Of a stretch of DNA of 64,000 bases, positions 14,124 to 25,837 are shown piece by piece. The stretch's first letter is position 1, and every line of letters begins with the position of its first letter. The translations under genes and the position numbers were made by a program. Source of the DNA: Warburgia ugandensis (taxonomy: Eukaryota > Streptophyta > Magnoliopsida > Canellales > Canellaceae); NCBI GenBank assembly GCA_035236585.1, contig CP141127.1, positions 73,017,495-73,081,494 of the forward strand, given 5' to 3'. A model generated the notes under the pieces. The model ran no database searches and was not told the DNA's origin. It was given only the letters and a program-made list of their open reading frames with translations.

Positions 14124-17100
14124 GATGCATCTATCTAAATGACATCTTTTGTGAAAGAGGGTCTGCCTGTCATTGAGGTTGGGATGCCATTAAGTACCTG
14201 CATGTGATTTAAACTTGAAAGCCACGAACATGCATGATATTCCTTGATCACAGAAGAAACTATTATCTTTGCAACAATATACAACAAAAAACCTGAACTT
14301 TAACAGATAAAAAATATTATGTTTGTACATCAAGATTATTTAGTGTTCCCATGTATAATTCAGACAATATTTTGAAGTAGCTTGAGAACACAAAGTACAG
14401 ACAACTTAAAACTTGTAAACTGTTAGACAATGCACCAGTCAACAGGTTTGCTACGATTTTGGCACATTTTCTATATAGGAAAGCTATCTTGCTATGAAAA
14501 CCTACTAAGAGAAGTGCATAAAATTTTTGAATAGTAAAAAACTTGTGTGTTTGGAACTCTGATACTTGTGAATTAGTCAGATAGAAAGTAAAATAGGATG
14601 CAGCTTGTTGTAAAATTGTAAATTGAGATTTTGGTAGGTTTTCCTTTATGAAATCAGTCTTTCCTTATGCATCCTTACAATTTCTCGACATTCCTCATTG
14701 CTTCATTTTATCAAGTTTGATTTCTTCTAATTCTTTGGAATGGAGAAATGTCAGTTCTCCAATTAGGCTGCCCCCTGCAGAGGCATTTTCTGGAGGTGAA
14801 ACTTTATTTTATTAGGAAGAAGGATACATATAGAGTATCCAACGAATAAAGGCAAAGAGTTCCTCAAGCAAAACTACATGTAGAAAGTTTAATTGTGTGG
14901 TGCTGTTTAACGAGGCTGTCCAAAAATTTCAGAAGGGGAAGGTATCTATAGAAAGCAATTATACGAAGTGAGTAGTGGGGAGAGGAACACCAAGTTGTCA
15001 TCAAGTGGAACTATCCAGCAAGGGGAGACCCCAAAACTTAAAGTTGAAGGGTATTTTGTAAGTTTTATGGAAACGAGAGAGAAAATCAAGATGGCATTTT
15101 ATGCTTAAGTTGGATGTAAGGGAGTTGGGAGAGCCACAAAGTTGTTACTAGAAAGGGTCGTTACTTATTTATCATTATCACTGCAGGCCAGGTGAAGAAA
15201 TTAAAGAAGGGTGGAGGCTAGAAGTGGATTTGGGTTGCTTAGACAGTGTATATTTTCCTATCACATTTGGAGGGACTTCCAGCTATTCTAATTTTCCATG
15301 TTCCAATAAGAACTTTAAAGGAATAACTTTCTGAACAATTGGTAACTTCTGCCCTCATCTTTTATCTGTTCTAATTGTTTTCTCTTATTTTTGTTCCTTA
15401 TCAATATAGACAACTAAGTTATTGGTTTTGATAGTGAAATAACTAACTATTTTGGTGGATTACTTTCTTCTATGGGGTTAAGCCGTAAGATAGGTCCTAG
15501 AAAGAGTCGACTTGAATAGGTCCTAGGGTGTGTTAGATCAGAGAGCTGAACCTTGAAATCAATGGGGCAGTATTCTGCAGTTTCTGCAAGAGTAATGGGA
15601 ATATATACTGGCATATTTTTGTTTGGAGGACATTCCCTTTGTTTCCTAAACAGTTCTTAGATATGACACTAACCTATGTAAAACCAGTCCATCGATGTGG
15701 ACGGTGGTTTCTGGAGTTACTCTAATGAAGCTCAAAGTTGTTATCCGCAGCCATATAAAAGTAATGAAGCAAGTGATCCTACCGTGTTTATTCAACTTTG
15801 GGTGATCCGTATTCTGTTTGATAATTAACTGAAACAAATGGCAGGACGTTGATATATTTGGTACACAGCTTGGTCAAAGACGACACACTGACTAGGACTT
15901 AGGAACATGGATGTTCAGAGTAAAGGAAGTATTGCTAGTGGATGATCAAGTTGCCACAGGGAGTGTTCATCATTCTTAAGAAGGCTGTATTGAGAAATGA
16001 GGAGGCTGTGAACAAGGAGCTGGGAAAAGATGGGGAGTGAGAAAGAAAGTGAGTGAGCAGAATTGCTGCGTCCATACACATGCTGCTAGGATTTGCAAGT
16101 TGTGTGGTGCTTTAGGGACCAGATAGCTAGCTTCATACGCCTCTACAGGCTGGGTTAGACTAAGCCATATAAAAAAACTTATTATTCCCAAAAGGTACAA
16201 CATTGAGTCAAGAATTATTGCATGGTTTGTGAAGAGAAGAACCACAATAAAGGATGCCATCTGAGGTTTTCTTCTCATTTATTTTCTATTCGCATGATCC
16301 AAACAACAGGAAACCTCCCATTTTATTCCCTTTTCTTTTCCTCTCTCACGATTGTAAATGCTCCAGTGTCACTCTAATGGGTCTTGTCTTGTCCCCATGA
16401 CAAATACAAACTCATCGAGAAACACACAATCATTCCTCTTCTATTATTGCAACTGTCCCTCGGCTCAATCACATGGAAAGATCAAAGAACTAAATTGAAT
16501 CCCTGGAATCAATACCAATCCATAGGTTCAACTATAAGTAATCTTAGGGTGGATGGCTAATAGCTTTCAGAAACTGACCAACCATTTCAAATCGCCCACT
16601 CTTGGTCCCGAAAATAAGCCCAATAGGCATGTCCAATTATAACGATTACAGAATTGATTTTTTTAACAATGTTAGGGAATCAAAGTAACAGATGGGAAAT
16701 AAAAAATAAAAAAGCCCAAATGACAAGTCCAATTCTAGCGATTTCAGAATCGACTATTTAACAATGTAAGGAACTCCAAGTAACAGATGGGAAATAAAAG
16801 TCCAACAGCTCAAAAATGCTTCTACTTCATCTCCTCCACTTAATATAAACTCACACAAAATCAAAAGATTAGGGATTGTACGTACGTGTCAAAGGAAAAA
16901 AAAAAGGAAACAAAATGAACAATCCACCGTGACCGAGACGGCCAACAAGCTTGACTTCGGAAAATCTCCAATACATGATGCAAAGAAGCAATTGATAACA
17001 GAAAATAAGATCAAACATTCAATATTACTTCTTTTTGAAGAACGTTTGTAAAAGGAATAAATCATCATCAGAGAAGAATAAATCCTTCTATCAATCGAGA

Positions 17101-17300
17101 GAGAGAGAGAGAGAGAGAGAGAAGGGGGTAACGAATCTTACTTTCTCAGCAGAAGCCTCCTTGTGGATTGAAAACCTGAAATTCCTGAAAGTACTGCCCA
17201 AGAAATGGGAGAAAAGGAGGAAACCCAACTGCTTGAATTTCTGTTTGTTTGTCTCGAAGTCGTCGTCGGAGGGAGCCGGGGTAAATGGCTGCTTCGCAGA
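14124..17300 (-). other. 5' UTR exons and about 2.9 kb leader intron of the DUF1644 gene
   Basis: A purine/pyrimidine-balanced exon at about 17300-17142 ends with donor AAA|GTAAGA. The matching acceptor ACATGCAG lies just before 14197, leaving about 74 bases of leader before the ATG. The intron 17141-14198 begins with a GA/TC microsatellite (17097-17122). I see no coding sequence or recognisable transposon in it. A TATA-like ATAAATA on the minus strand (about 17330-17340) fits a start near 17300. The transcription start and any additional leader exons are inferred, not shown. Confidence 0.6.
17097..17122. repeat. (GA)n microsatellite at the start of the DUF1644 leader intron
   Basis: A run of about 13 GA units lies roughly 20 bp inside the intron from its donor. 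On the transcribed strand it is a CU-rich tract. Confidence 0.95.
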
Positions 17301-17367
17301 CTCGGAAGCCCGTTTTCCTCGTCTTTATTTATTGTTCCTATAATTTGATTTCTATTCGTACTACTGC

Positions 17368-17387
17368 CACGTGAGATGGTGCACGTG
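17368..17387 (-). promoter_or_regulatory. Paired G-boxes upstream of the DUF1644 gene
   Basis: Two perfect CACGTG palindromes lie at 17368-17373 and 17382-17387, 14 bp apart, about 30-45 bp beyond the TATA-like sequence of the DUF1644 promoter. The first sits in a GCCACGTGAG context, the second in GCACGTGTT. G-boxes with an ACGT core bind bZIP and bHLH factors; closely spaced pairs are typical of ABA-responsive promoters. The ABA or stress role is inferred from motif and family only. Confidence 0.6.
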
Positions 17388-17452
17388 TTAAAACCCGGGA
17401 ATGAGAAGTGATAATTGAAGTTGAAGATGCTAGGTGGCTCCACTGTGGGCAA

Positions 17453-19285
17453 GGCATTTGGGCCATGCGTGGCTTAGTTTTCTCTTTGGAAACAACTTCA
17501 CATGCTGAAGGAAAAAGGCCCCATTATTTTTATCATCTTCGCCACTTATCTTTTAGGCCATGTAGCAAAGGTTGGGCCATGCCTCATAATGTGGAGGATC
17601 CTAAAAGCCACGAGTATTTGGGTGTTTGGGATTGCATGATAAGGATATACGTATATGGGTCGCAGTAGCTAACATAATTTGTCTACCTTGAGCTTTTTGT
17701 GGTTACAAAACACTAGTAAGGAAAAGGATATAAACATATAAATACATGTTCCTAAGACTACTAACTGATGCATGCACCTTTTCATGATAATTTTTTGCTT
17801 GATCTGATTCGTTCATCTTGTTTGAATTTCCTTTCTTTTGAATTACGTGTGTATCAAAATTTCCAATTCATTATGCTTTGCTTGACTCAATTGTAAACCG
17901 AGTAACTCTTCAAGTCGACTTCTAGAAAAAATTATTTTTTTCTCCTACATTTGAACCCCACATCTCCCATATAATAATAACATATCTTAGCAGTATACCT
18001 AGATGAAAGGTAAATATTTTGAATATAATTGAAAGTAAATAAACTATTGTTAAAAATTTTACTCCAGTAATTTTGAATTATCCACAGTTGCTTCAAGTTA
18101 ACTCAACTAGCCAAAATTGAGTTTTTGAATTTTTAAACTATGGTTAGAATCATCTAATATGTCTCAGTTTTTCATTTGTAAACTAAACATGGGGCAAACA
18201 AGATGGACAACTTATATCTAGAAAAAACTTTGCCTCTGATATGATATGCTAATTTAGACTTTGGGATTACCAGGATTTAAATAAATAACAGCCAAATATT
18301 TGCTTAGAAATGCCTTTCTTAACATAGCTGTCTTCACTCATTGGTTGAGACTTGCCCCAAGCAAAGCCTCTAACCTATAAAGATTTTGTCTGGGGAAAGC
18401 TGATTCTTTCTACTGTCCAGAACAAGTAATTTTGCAAAGTGAACTCCTTAGAATATGAAAAAGAAGCGGATAATTTATTTTAAAAAAGAGAGAAAGAAAT
18501 TAAGACTTGAGATAGAACCTTCAAAAGTCAAAATTTCTGTTTGCACAATGGTTCTTTTTGTTTTACATTGAATTTTCAATAGCAAGCGGTCTATCTCTCA
18601 CCAACCAACTCTCCCTATTAGCCAAATGGGACGCTTTTGTTGACTTGATAACTAAAATGTCTATAAAGTTAATTGTTTTGCTTTTAGGACATTCTAATTA
18701 ATTATATGAAGCTTTATCAGTCATTTTGATGGCTTAAGGTGATTTGGCCTATTTCTTCTATTTTTTATTCAGAGCCCAAAAGTAGAAAATACAAAGCAGT
18801 TTCTACTTTATGCAGGAATCAACCGCTTGCTTCTCATTTTAGTGTTTCTTGGGGTTATTTTTGAAAGTGCATTTGCCATAAAATCTGAAAATAAAATTCC
18901 GCCTAGCTATTTTTGCCGCTTATCTTGTTATGCAGTAGCACAAGGACTCACCATAATGTGCATACACGCAACACTGACACGTAAATTTAGAGAAAGTGAT
19001 GACGATGTATTGATAAACAATTATTAATTTACGTGATGTTGATATTTATTAGAGAGAGACAAAGAGAAAGAACACGCATGGATGGATGCATGCATGACTG
19101 ATGAGAATTTCTTTCTTTTTTGTTTTTGTCTTTGAAAGTTAGTCACGCTTACGCCCAAGGGAGAGAAATATTTACAATAATAAAACGACATAACCTAACA
19201 CGATGTAGACATTTAGTAGGTGAAAATATTCCATTCAGATTTCAGATCTATCAAGTTAGAGTAGTACATCACTAGCTTATTCATC
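17453..19285. other. Intergenic DNA between the DUF1644 promoter and the RTE LINE
   Basis: AT-rich, with no gene-like frame, RNA gene or element terminus that I can support. A small frame at 18827-19027 starts with a hydrophobic stretch (LLILVFLGVIFESAFA) resembling a signal peptide, but nothing after it is recognisable. Confidence 0.45.
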
Positions 19286-19289
19286 AACT

Positions 19290-22190
19290 ATAATAATAAT
19301 AATCATCATCATCATCATCATCAAGACCTTATCCTAATTAAGGGTCGGCCACATGAATCTTATTCCTCCATTCCACTCTATTAAATACCATGGTTTCATT
19401 TTGTCTCAAAGTTTTTAAATCTTTCCTCATCACTTCTATCCACATTCTTTTGGGCCTTCCCTTTGCCCTTTTAGAACCTTCTACTTGTATTGCCTCACTC
19501 CTTCTAATTGGTGCCTTTGTTGGTCTCCTTTGGACATGTCTAAACCATCTAATTCGAATCTCTTTCATCTTATTACCTATTGGTGCTACCCCTAAATTTT
19601 CTCTAATATTTTCATTTCTAATTCTGTCTTTTCCTGTCTTACCACTCATCCATCTCAACATCCTCATTTTTGCGACGCTCATCCTATGAGTATAATGTTC
19701 CTTAACTGCACAACACTCTGATCTATAGAGCATGGCCGGCCTTATAGCCATCCTATAAAACTTTCCTTTTAGTTTGAGTGGTACCCGTTGATCATATAAA
19801 ACTTTAGATGCACATCTCCATTTGTTCCAACCTGCTTGGATTCTCTGGGTAACCTCCCCCTCAATCTCTCCACTCTCATGGATCAATGATCCTAAGTACC
19901 GAAAGAAGTCTTTCATGGGGACTTCTTGGTTATCAATCTTGACTGGTTGTCCACTCCTACTCTCCTTACTAAAATTACATTATATATATTTTGTCTTAGT
20001 TCCGCTAATTTTAAATCCTTTAGATTCTAATGTTTCTCTCCATAAGTCTAGCTTTATGTTTACACCCTCCCTTGGTTCATCAAGTAAGACTATATTATCT
20101 GCAAATAGCATGCACCAGGGAATCTCCTCGTGCAAATGTTTTGTTAACTCATCCATAATTAATGTGAAGAGGTATGGACTCAATGCCGATCCTTGGTGCA
20201 ATCTTACAATGACAGGAAAATCACCAGTCACGCTACTAGTGGTCTTAACATTTGTTATCGCTCCCTCATACATATCTTTAATTATATCTATATACCCCTG
20301 AGAAACCCCCTTACCACCCAACACCCTCCATATTAACTCTATCATAAGCTTTCTCTAAATCGATAAAGACAATATGTAGGTCTTTTCTCCTTTCACTATA
20401 TTTCTCTACTAATTGTCTTAGTAAGAAAATAGCTTCCATGGTAGACCTCCCAGGCATGAAACCAAACTGATTCTCCGATACACTTGTTTCATGCCGTAGC
20501 CTCTTCTCAATCACTCTTTCAAAAAGTTTCATGGCGTGGCTCATAAGTTTGATCCCTCGATAATTAGTGCAGCTCTGAATGTCATCTTTATTCTTATAGA
20601 TTGGTACACCATCAGGCCCCATGGCCTTTCCTAATTTCATCTTTTTCACGGCCTCTTTTACTTCAGGTATTCTAATCCTACGTTCATATCTATAATATCC
20701 AATGTTATTTAGATTTATATTATTTTCAATCCCTATATTCTCAGAGCCATTGTCATTTAATAATTTTTGAAAGTATGTTTCCCACCTTTGTTTGATCTCC
20801 TCTTCTTTGACTAATACCCTTTGATCATCGCTTCTAATACACCTCACATGATCTAAGTCCTTACCCTTTTGTTCTCTTACTTTTGCAAGTTTAAACACAT
20901 CTTTCTCACCTTCTCGTGTTCCTAATTTATTATAGAGCTCATCATATGCTTTAAGTTTAGCCTCACTTACTATTCTCTTAGTAGCGTTTTTAGCATTCTT
21001 ATATTGTTCATAGTTTTCATTATTTCTAATCTTCTACCAAGCTTTAAAACGCATATGTTTTTCTTTAATAACTTTTTGCATTGTTTCACTCCACTACTAT
21101 GTTTCCTTTATTAATAGCCATTTACCTTTAGATACTCCTAAGACATCTTTTGCCACTTTCTTAATGGACTCAGCCATATTAGTCCACATGGTATTTACTT
21201 CTGTTTCATAGTTCCAATTTCCTTCTACCATCAACTTATTTTTGAATGAGGTTATTTTCTCTCCTTTTAAGTTCCACAACTTAGTTTTTGGATGTGTATT
21301 AAGTTCAGTTCTTTTACTCCATCTTTTAATATGGATATCCAAAACCATTAACCTATGTTGTGAGGTTAAACTCTCACAAGGTATCACCTTACAATCCTTA
21401 CATATAGATTGTTCATTATTCCTAAGTAGAAAAAAGTCTATTTGGCTTTTATGAAGTCCACTTTTAAAGGTTATTAAGTGTTCATCCCTCTTCTTAAAGA
21501 GTGTATTTGCAACGGACAGGTTATATGACAAAGCAAAATCGAGGATATTCTCCCCCATCTCATTTTGTTCACCTATACCGTACCCTTTGTGTATTCTATC
21601 ATATCCTTCCTTATCTTTTCCTACATGGCCATTTAAGTCTGCTCCTATAAATATCCCCTCAGTGTTGGGAATTTCTTGTATAACTCCCTCCACATCTTCC
21701 TAAAATTGTTTCTTGATTATATCTTATAACCCTACTTGTGATGCGTATGCACTTATAACATTTATAATCTGCTCTCTTAGAATAGTTTTTATTATTATAA
21801 TTCTATCACTGATTCTTTTAACGTCCACAACTTTATCCTTTAATTCCTTATCCACTATTATTCCTATTCCATTTCTGTTATTTTCCTTTCTTACGTACCA
21901 TAATTTATACCCATCTATTTCTCTAGCTTTAGACCCTTGCCACTTGGTTTCTTGAATACAAGCAATGTTGACTCTCCTACGTTTCATTGCATCTACTAAC
22001 TCGAAACTCTTACCTGTCAATGTCCCTATATTCCATGTAGCGATGCGAATCTTATGTTCTGGAGATACCCTAGTTATTACTGCCTTTCTCAATCTCCATG
22101 GTGTGAACCCATGTCCACTTTTCACTGCACTTGGGTTCTGATGCAGTGCGTCGCTTCCGAGGGGACGCTCTAGTCGCCCTTGCCCATGGA
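19290..22190 (-). mobile_element. RTE-clade non-LTR retrotransposon (LINE), defective copy
   Basis: On the minus strand an endonuclease comes first (22125-21724: IRIATWNIGTLTGK, IACIQETKWQG; then GADLNGHVG at about 21640). Reverse transcriptase follows (20898-19980: [41 protein letters not shown]), then a C-terminal part (19916-19338: GWNKWRCASKVLYD, MLRWMSG, RPKRMWIEVMRKDL). The 3' end is a GAT/ATT-type tail (19291-19322 on the plus strand). It is inactive: several frameshifts, an in-frame loss between GPDGVP and IYKNK relative to the second copy, and FADN in place of the catalytic FADD. Plant databases often name such endonucleases craniofacial development protein 2-like. Confidence 0.9.
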
Positions 22191-22374
22191 ACTACAATTG
22201 CTTTATTGGATTTGTTGCAATACTTGTTTTATTGATCTCATTCTCCACACTTTGTAAATGTTAATAGAAAGAAAGATTAAATTAGCATCTTTCCATTCTA
22301 TATTCAGCTGAGTACTAAAATACCTTTATTAAAGTCCTTTTATTTTTCACATGTAAGTTAGCTGATATTGACAT

Positions 22375-22452
22375 TTAAAAAAAAAAAAAAGGTAGCCTTG
22401 GTGCACAAAGCTCCCGCTTATGCAGGGTCTGGAAAAGGGGGGACCACAAGAG

Positions 22453-22494
<42 letters not shown>

Positions 22495-22610
22495 GCCTTA
22501 TCTTATATCTTTACAAGAGGCTGTTTCCATGTCTTGAACTCGTGACCTCAAGGTCACATGACGACAACTTTTATCGTTGCGCCAAGGCTCCCCTTCTAAT
22601 ATTGATATTT
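22375..22610 (-). mobile_element. Au-type SINE, minus strand, with internal (TA)n
   Basis: On the minus strand the element starts GGGGAGCCTTGGCGCAACG near 22593 and has tRNA-like A and B boxes (GTCACGAGTTCAAG at about 22535-22548). It ends with GCGGGAGCTTTGTGCACC...GCTACC and a T run at 22375-22391. A TA microsatellite (22455-22491) splits it. Flanking copies ATATTGACATTT (22365-22376) and ATATTGATATTT (22599-22610) look like a 12 bp target duplication with one mismatch. Confidence 0.85.
22455..22491. repeat. (TA)n microsatellite inside the SINE
   Basis: Pure TA dinucleotides, 37 bp, interrupting the middle of the minus-strand SINE. Confidence 0.97.
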
Positions 22611-23575
22611 TCATATATTCCTATTTTACAAAGATTAACATTTTTTTTTTTGTGGGAGAGTTTCTCCAAAGTCTGTAATTAGTGAACTATTTGCTAATGA
22701 GTCACTAATTATTTGTTATTTGCAAAGTAGTTAAGGATATTAGAAATTTGTTACTATAAGGTTCTTACAAGCAGCTGCAACTAATAATTTATTATAACTT
22801 TAAATTTGCTTTTGAAGTTTTAAAACATATCTATGATTTTTAGCCTTATCTTAAAGGATGGATGATTTTTTTGGGTCCTCTATCTTTAACTATTTTGATC
22901 CTAGAATAGTGGGCTTTGCCTGCCTATCAAAACAAGTAAGTTGACTCTAGCTATATTTCAAGCCACTTATCTTTTCCCTTCAAATATTTGTATTGATAGT
23001 AGGAAATGATGCCACTTTATTAGACTTTCAAAAGAAGGGTAAATTCATCGGCTACAAACGGCACCTAACGATTGCTCTCAATGATGTTTTGGCGAGGAAT
23101 TTCTAATATTCTAACTTTTAGCAGATAATAAATAAATAAAAACTCATTAGCAAATATTTTACTAATTAAGGATCTTTTAGGAAAAGCTTAACTTACCTTG
23201 ATTAGTGCCATTTTTCACAAAGGCAAGCATTAGTTTGGCCAGTAATTTCAGCTCATCACTGCAACTTTATTTCTTCTTCTTAAAATTCCTAAAAGAGCAA
23301 AACAAAGAAGTGCTTTAGTAGACAAATTCTAGTGAGTATTCCGAAGTTATGTTCACAATGATGATCTCTAAAAGGAACAAAATTCACGTTCTTAAGTTTA
23401 GATGATTTAAAAAGGACATATCCTAGTAGCACTCTTTTAATAGCGAGTTGTTCAACTTCGCATTAAAAATATTCTTATAACATGTTGGCATATCGGTCTC
23501 GTACCATTTCATAAACTTGCCTTGGGTCTATATGTTTTTAATATAGTTACTGGAAGTATTTAATTTTTGAACTAA

Positions 23576-23710
23576 GGAGAGCCTTAGTGCAACTACAGAG
23601 TTCGTGTGATTTAAAGGTTATGGCTTCGAGGCATACAATAGACCTTTGTAGGCCACCTCTTCTCTGAACTTCACATACGTTGAAGCATTGTGCACCGGTT
23701 GACACGCTTT
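23576..23710 (+). mobile_element. Diverged Au-type SINE
   Basis: It starts GGAGAGCCTTAGTGCAAC and contains GTTATGGCTTCGAGGC (B-box region) and AATAGACCTTTGTAGGCC. It ends near CATACGTTGAAGC...GTGCACCGG. The order matches the plus-orientation Au SINE consensus with internal losses. Confidence 0.7.
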
Positions 23711-23810
23711 AGGCATCACATAGAATTGGGGTATGGGATTATCACAGAGAGAAGTAAATGGACTTTAAACAGAAACACATAGCGAAGAATATGATGAAGC
23801 ATGGACTGAA

Positions 23811-23950
23811 GGAAAGCCTTGGTGCAACGGTAAAATTGTCGTTGTATGATCTTGAGGTCAGTAAGACTGCATACTAGTAACCTTTATGGTCTGCCCCTTC
23901 TCGAAATCCTGCATACGCGAAAACTTCATGCCTCGAGTCTGCCTTTTTTA
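23811..23950 (+). mobile_element. Au-type SINE with internal deletion
   Basis: It starts GGAAAGCCTTGGTGCAACGG and continues TGATCTTGAGGTCA. After missing sequence it has TAGTAACCTTTATGGTCTGC and CATACGCGAAAACTTCATGC, then ends CTGCCTTTTTT. It lies about 100 bp downstream of the previous SINE in the same orientation. Confidence 0.8.
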
Positions 23951-24576
23951 TGGTGCAGTGTGGACTATATGGCCTTCAGTTGTGCGTTACAACTTAGACG
24001 CCAATGACTCAGCAAAATTCTGACCGGCCCAGTTTACAGCGTCGGGTATTGTAACAGATGAAGTGGCACCATGGTTCGATAGTCGCAGATTCCTAATCTG
24101 CTAAGCAGCCACTTACGACCTTACGAACTTTAGAAGGACTGCCTTTGGAAAACCAAGGACCACATAAAATATACCGGAAGAGCCAAAACGATGGGACCGA
24201 TCCCCTGAATAGAAAGTAGCTTTTCGATCAATTCTGAAGCCATGACTTCTTTTCATTTGGAACATTTTATCTTACTATTCTTCACATTAGAACAACAGGA
24301 AGTTCCACAATAATACAAGATTAACTTTTCCGAAATTATTCAGGTGACTTTTTACGGAAAAATTGGTGTAAACAAAGGCCTTCTAGCGCAACGGTTCAAG
24401 ACTCTCTTTCTTGGAAAGTCAAGATTTCCGTGATACTCATTGATGGTGTCTGCAATTCCTAACAAGAAATGAAAAGTGTGTGAACACCCTACCATTTCAC
24501 GGACTCGTACAAAATTTTTTGGAAGAAAACTGCTCGTGCCCTTTCAGTAACAACCTCTTTTTTACATGGGTCAGTG

Positions 24577-24851
24577 GTGCTTGAGATGAAGTGAGCTGAG
24601 TTGAGCGGAATTAAGATGACCCAAATTTGGGTATTAGTAGTGCATGAGATGAAGTGAGCTAAGTTGAGCAAAAATGAGATTACCCAAATTTGGGCATCAG
24701 ACAGAGTAAATGACTGAAAATTCAGCTTAACAATCTCATCTCAACTCAAGGATCACTAACAAGAGGATAAAGAGATTTCACTTTATCTCATTTCAGCTCA
24801 AGCACAACTAGGAGTAATATGGCCCATCTCATCTCATCTCAAGCACATCTA
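24577..24851. repeat. Fold-back MITE-like cluster
   Basis: Two direct copies of GTGC(T/A)TGAGATGAAGTGAG start at 24577 and 24640, each followed by a near-palindromic CCCAAATTTGGG. On the right are three inverted counterparts: CTCATCTCAACTCAAG (24735), CTCATTTCAGCTCAAGCAC (24787) and CTCATCTCATCTCAAGCAC (about 24827). The whole can fold back on itself. No transposase is present. The arrangement looks like nested or duplicated short inverted-repeat elements; I could not fix a target duplication. Confidence 0.65.
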
Positions 24852-25837
24852 ACACAGTGAACCAAGAAGAACCAAAAATTCCAAAAGCCAAAATATTACC
24901 TCTGAGGATATCGTTCTACTCTCCAAAGACCCTCGACCATGACGATTATATCCTTCTCACAGAGGGTAATAGCTCACTGCTCCTTGCAGCCTTAAAAAGT
25001 AGATACAGATTATTTACGACCAATAACCTTTCTTAAGTTATTTTGTCTCTGTTTTAGCAATTGCATCCACCGCAAAGCCTTTTTAAACGTTAGTTCTCTT
25101 TACTACATGCCAGGGTTTCAATTAAATAACTGGTTACATGTTTACAGATTACAGATTACGGATTACAGATTACTCTTCATTCGTATTTTTGAGCGCATTG
25201 CCTCTACTCCCAATCTATTCATCTGCTTCAGAACTTTCATTCTCACAATGTGCTCTTTGGATTGCACTGCTGTAAGGCCTAAGCTCTGGTATCTGCATAA
25301 ATTTCCAACCACAGTTTGATTTGCTTCTGATACTCTATTTCCCTAATCATTGAATTCATTAAGATCTCCTTAATAAGAAAATATAGGAACTGAAAAAGTA
25401 ATAGAGCTTTGCAAGCTGGGATAGGACTCCAAGTAGCATGTATTTCATCAGTTCGATAATTGATTCTGAGAATATATTATCTCTTTGAGAAACGGAAGAT
25501 ATGGAGGTATACAAGGAGAAATCACAAGGTTATGGGCCACTAGGGTATATGACTTGAGAGAAGATGATCAGGGGAAATGAAGGAGATATTTGTTGGCAAC
25601 CAGATGACATGACCTCCTCTCAAGGGGTAAAAGCCCATATAAATACTTGTAGTGGTTTCTTCTTCGAAAGATACATGAGCTCTTTTATCAGTTCTATTTA
25701 CAAAAGAGGCGAGAATGAGACAAATAAAGCGCACTTGGCCTAGTGATAAATCCAAGGGTGCACTTGGATTTCTTTTTCCTCCTACTTTTAAAGATGAGCT
25801 CTTTTTATCAGGCAATGCCATCATTAAGAAGCTTGTG
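24852..25837. other. Intergenic DNA, nothing identified
   Basis: AT-rich, with no gene-like frame. It contains a short tandem GATTACAGATTACGGATTACAG at about 25142-25171. It ends at the LTR terminus at 25838. Confidence 0.4.

Noticed and set aside
17138..17452. 104-codon minus-strand frame upstream of the DUF1644 gene
   Set aside because: It spans the TATA-like box, G-boxes and first UTR exon and has no family motif. It is promoter and leader sequence.
23576..23950. tRNA-gene-like A and B boxes
   Set aside because: These belong to SINE heads; no cloverleaf or anticodon arm could be built, so no tRNA gene is called.
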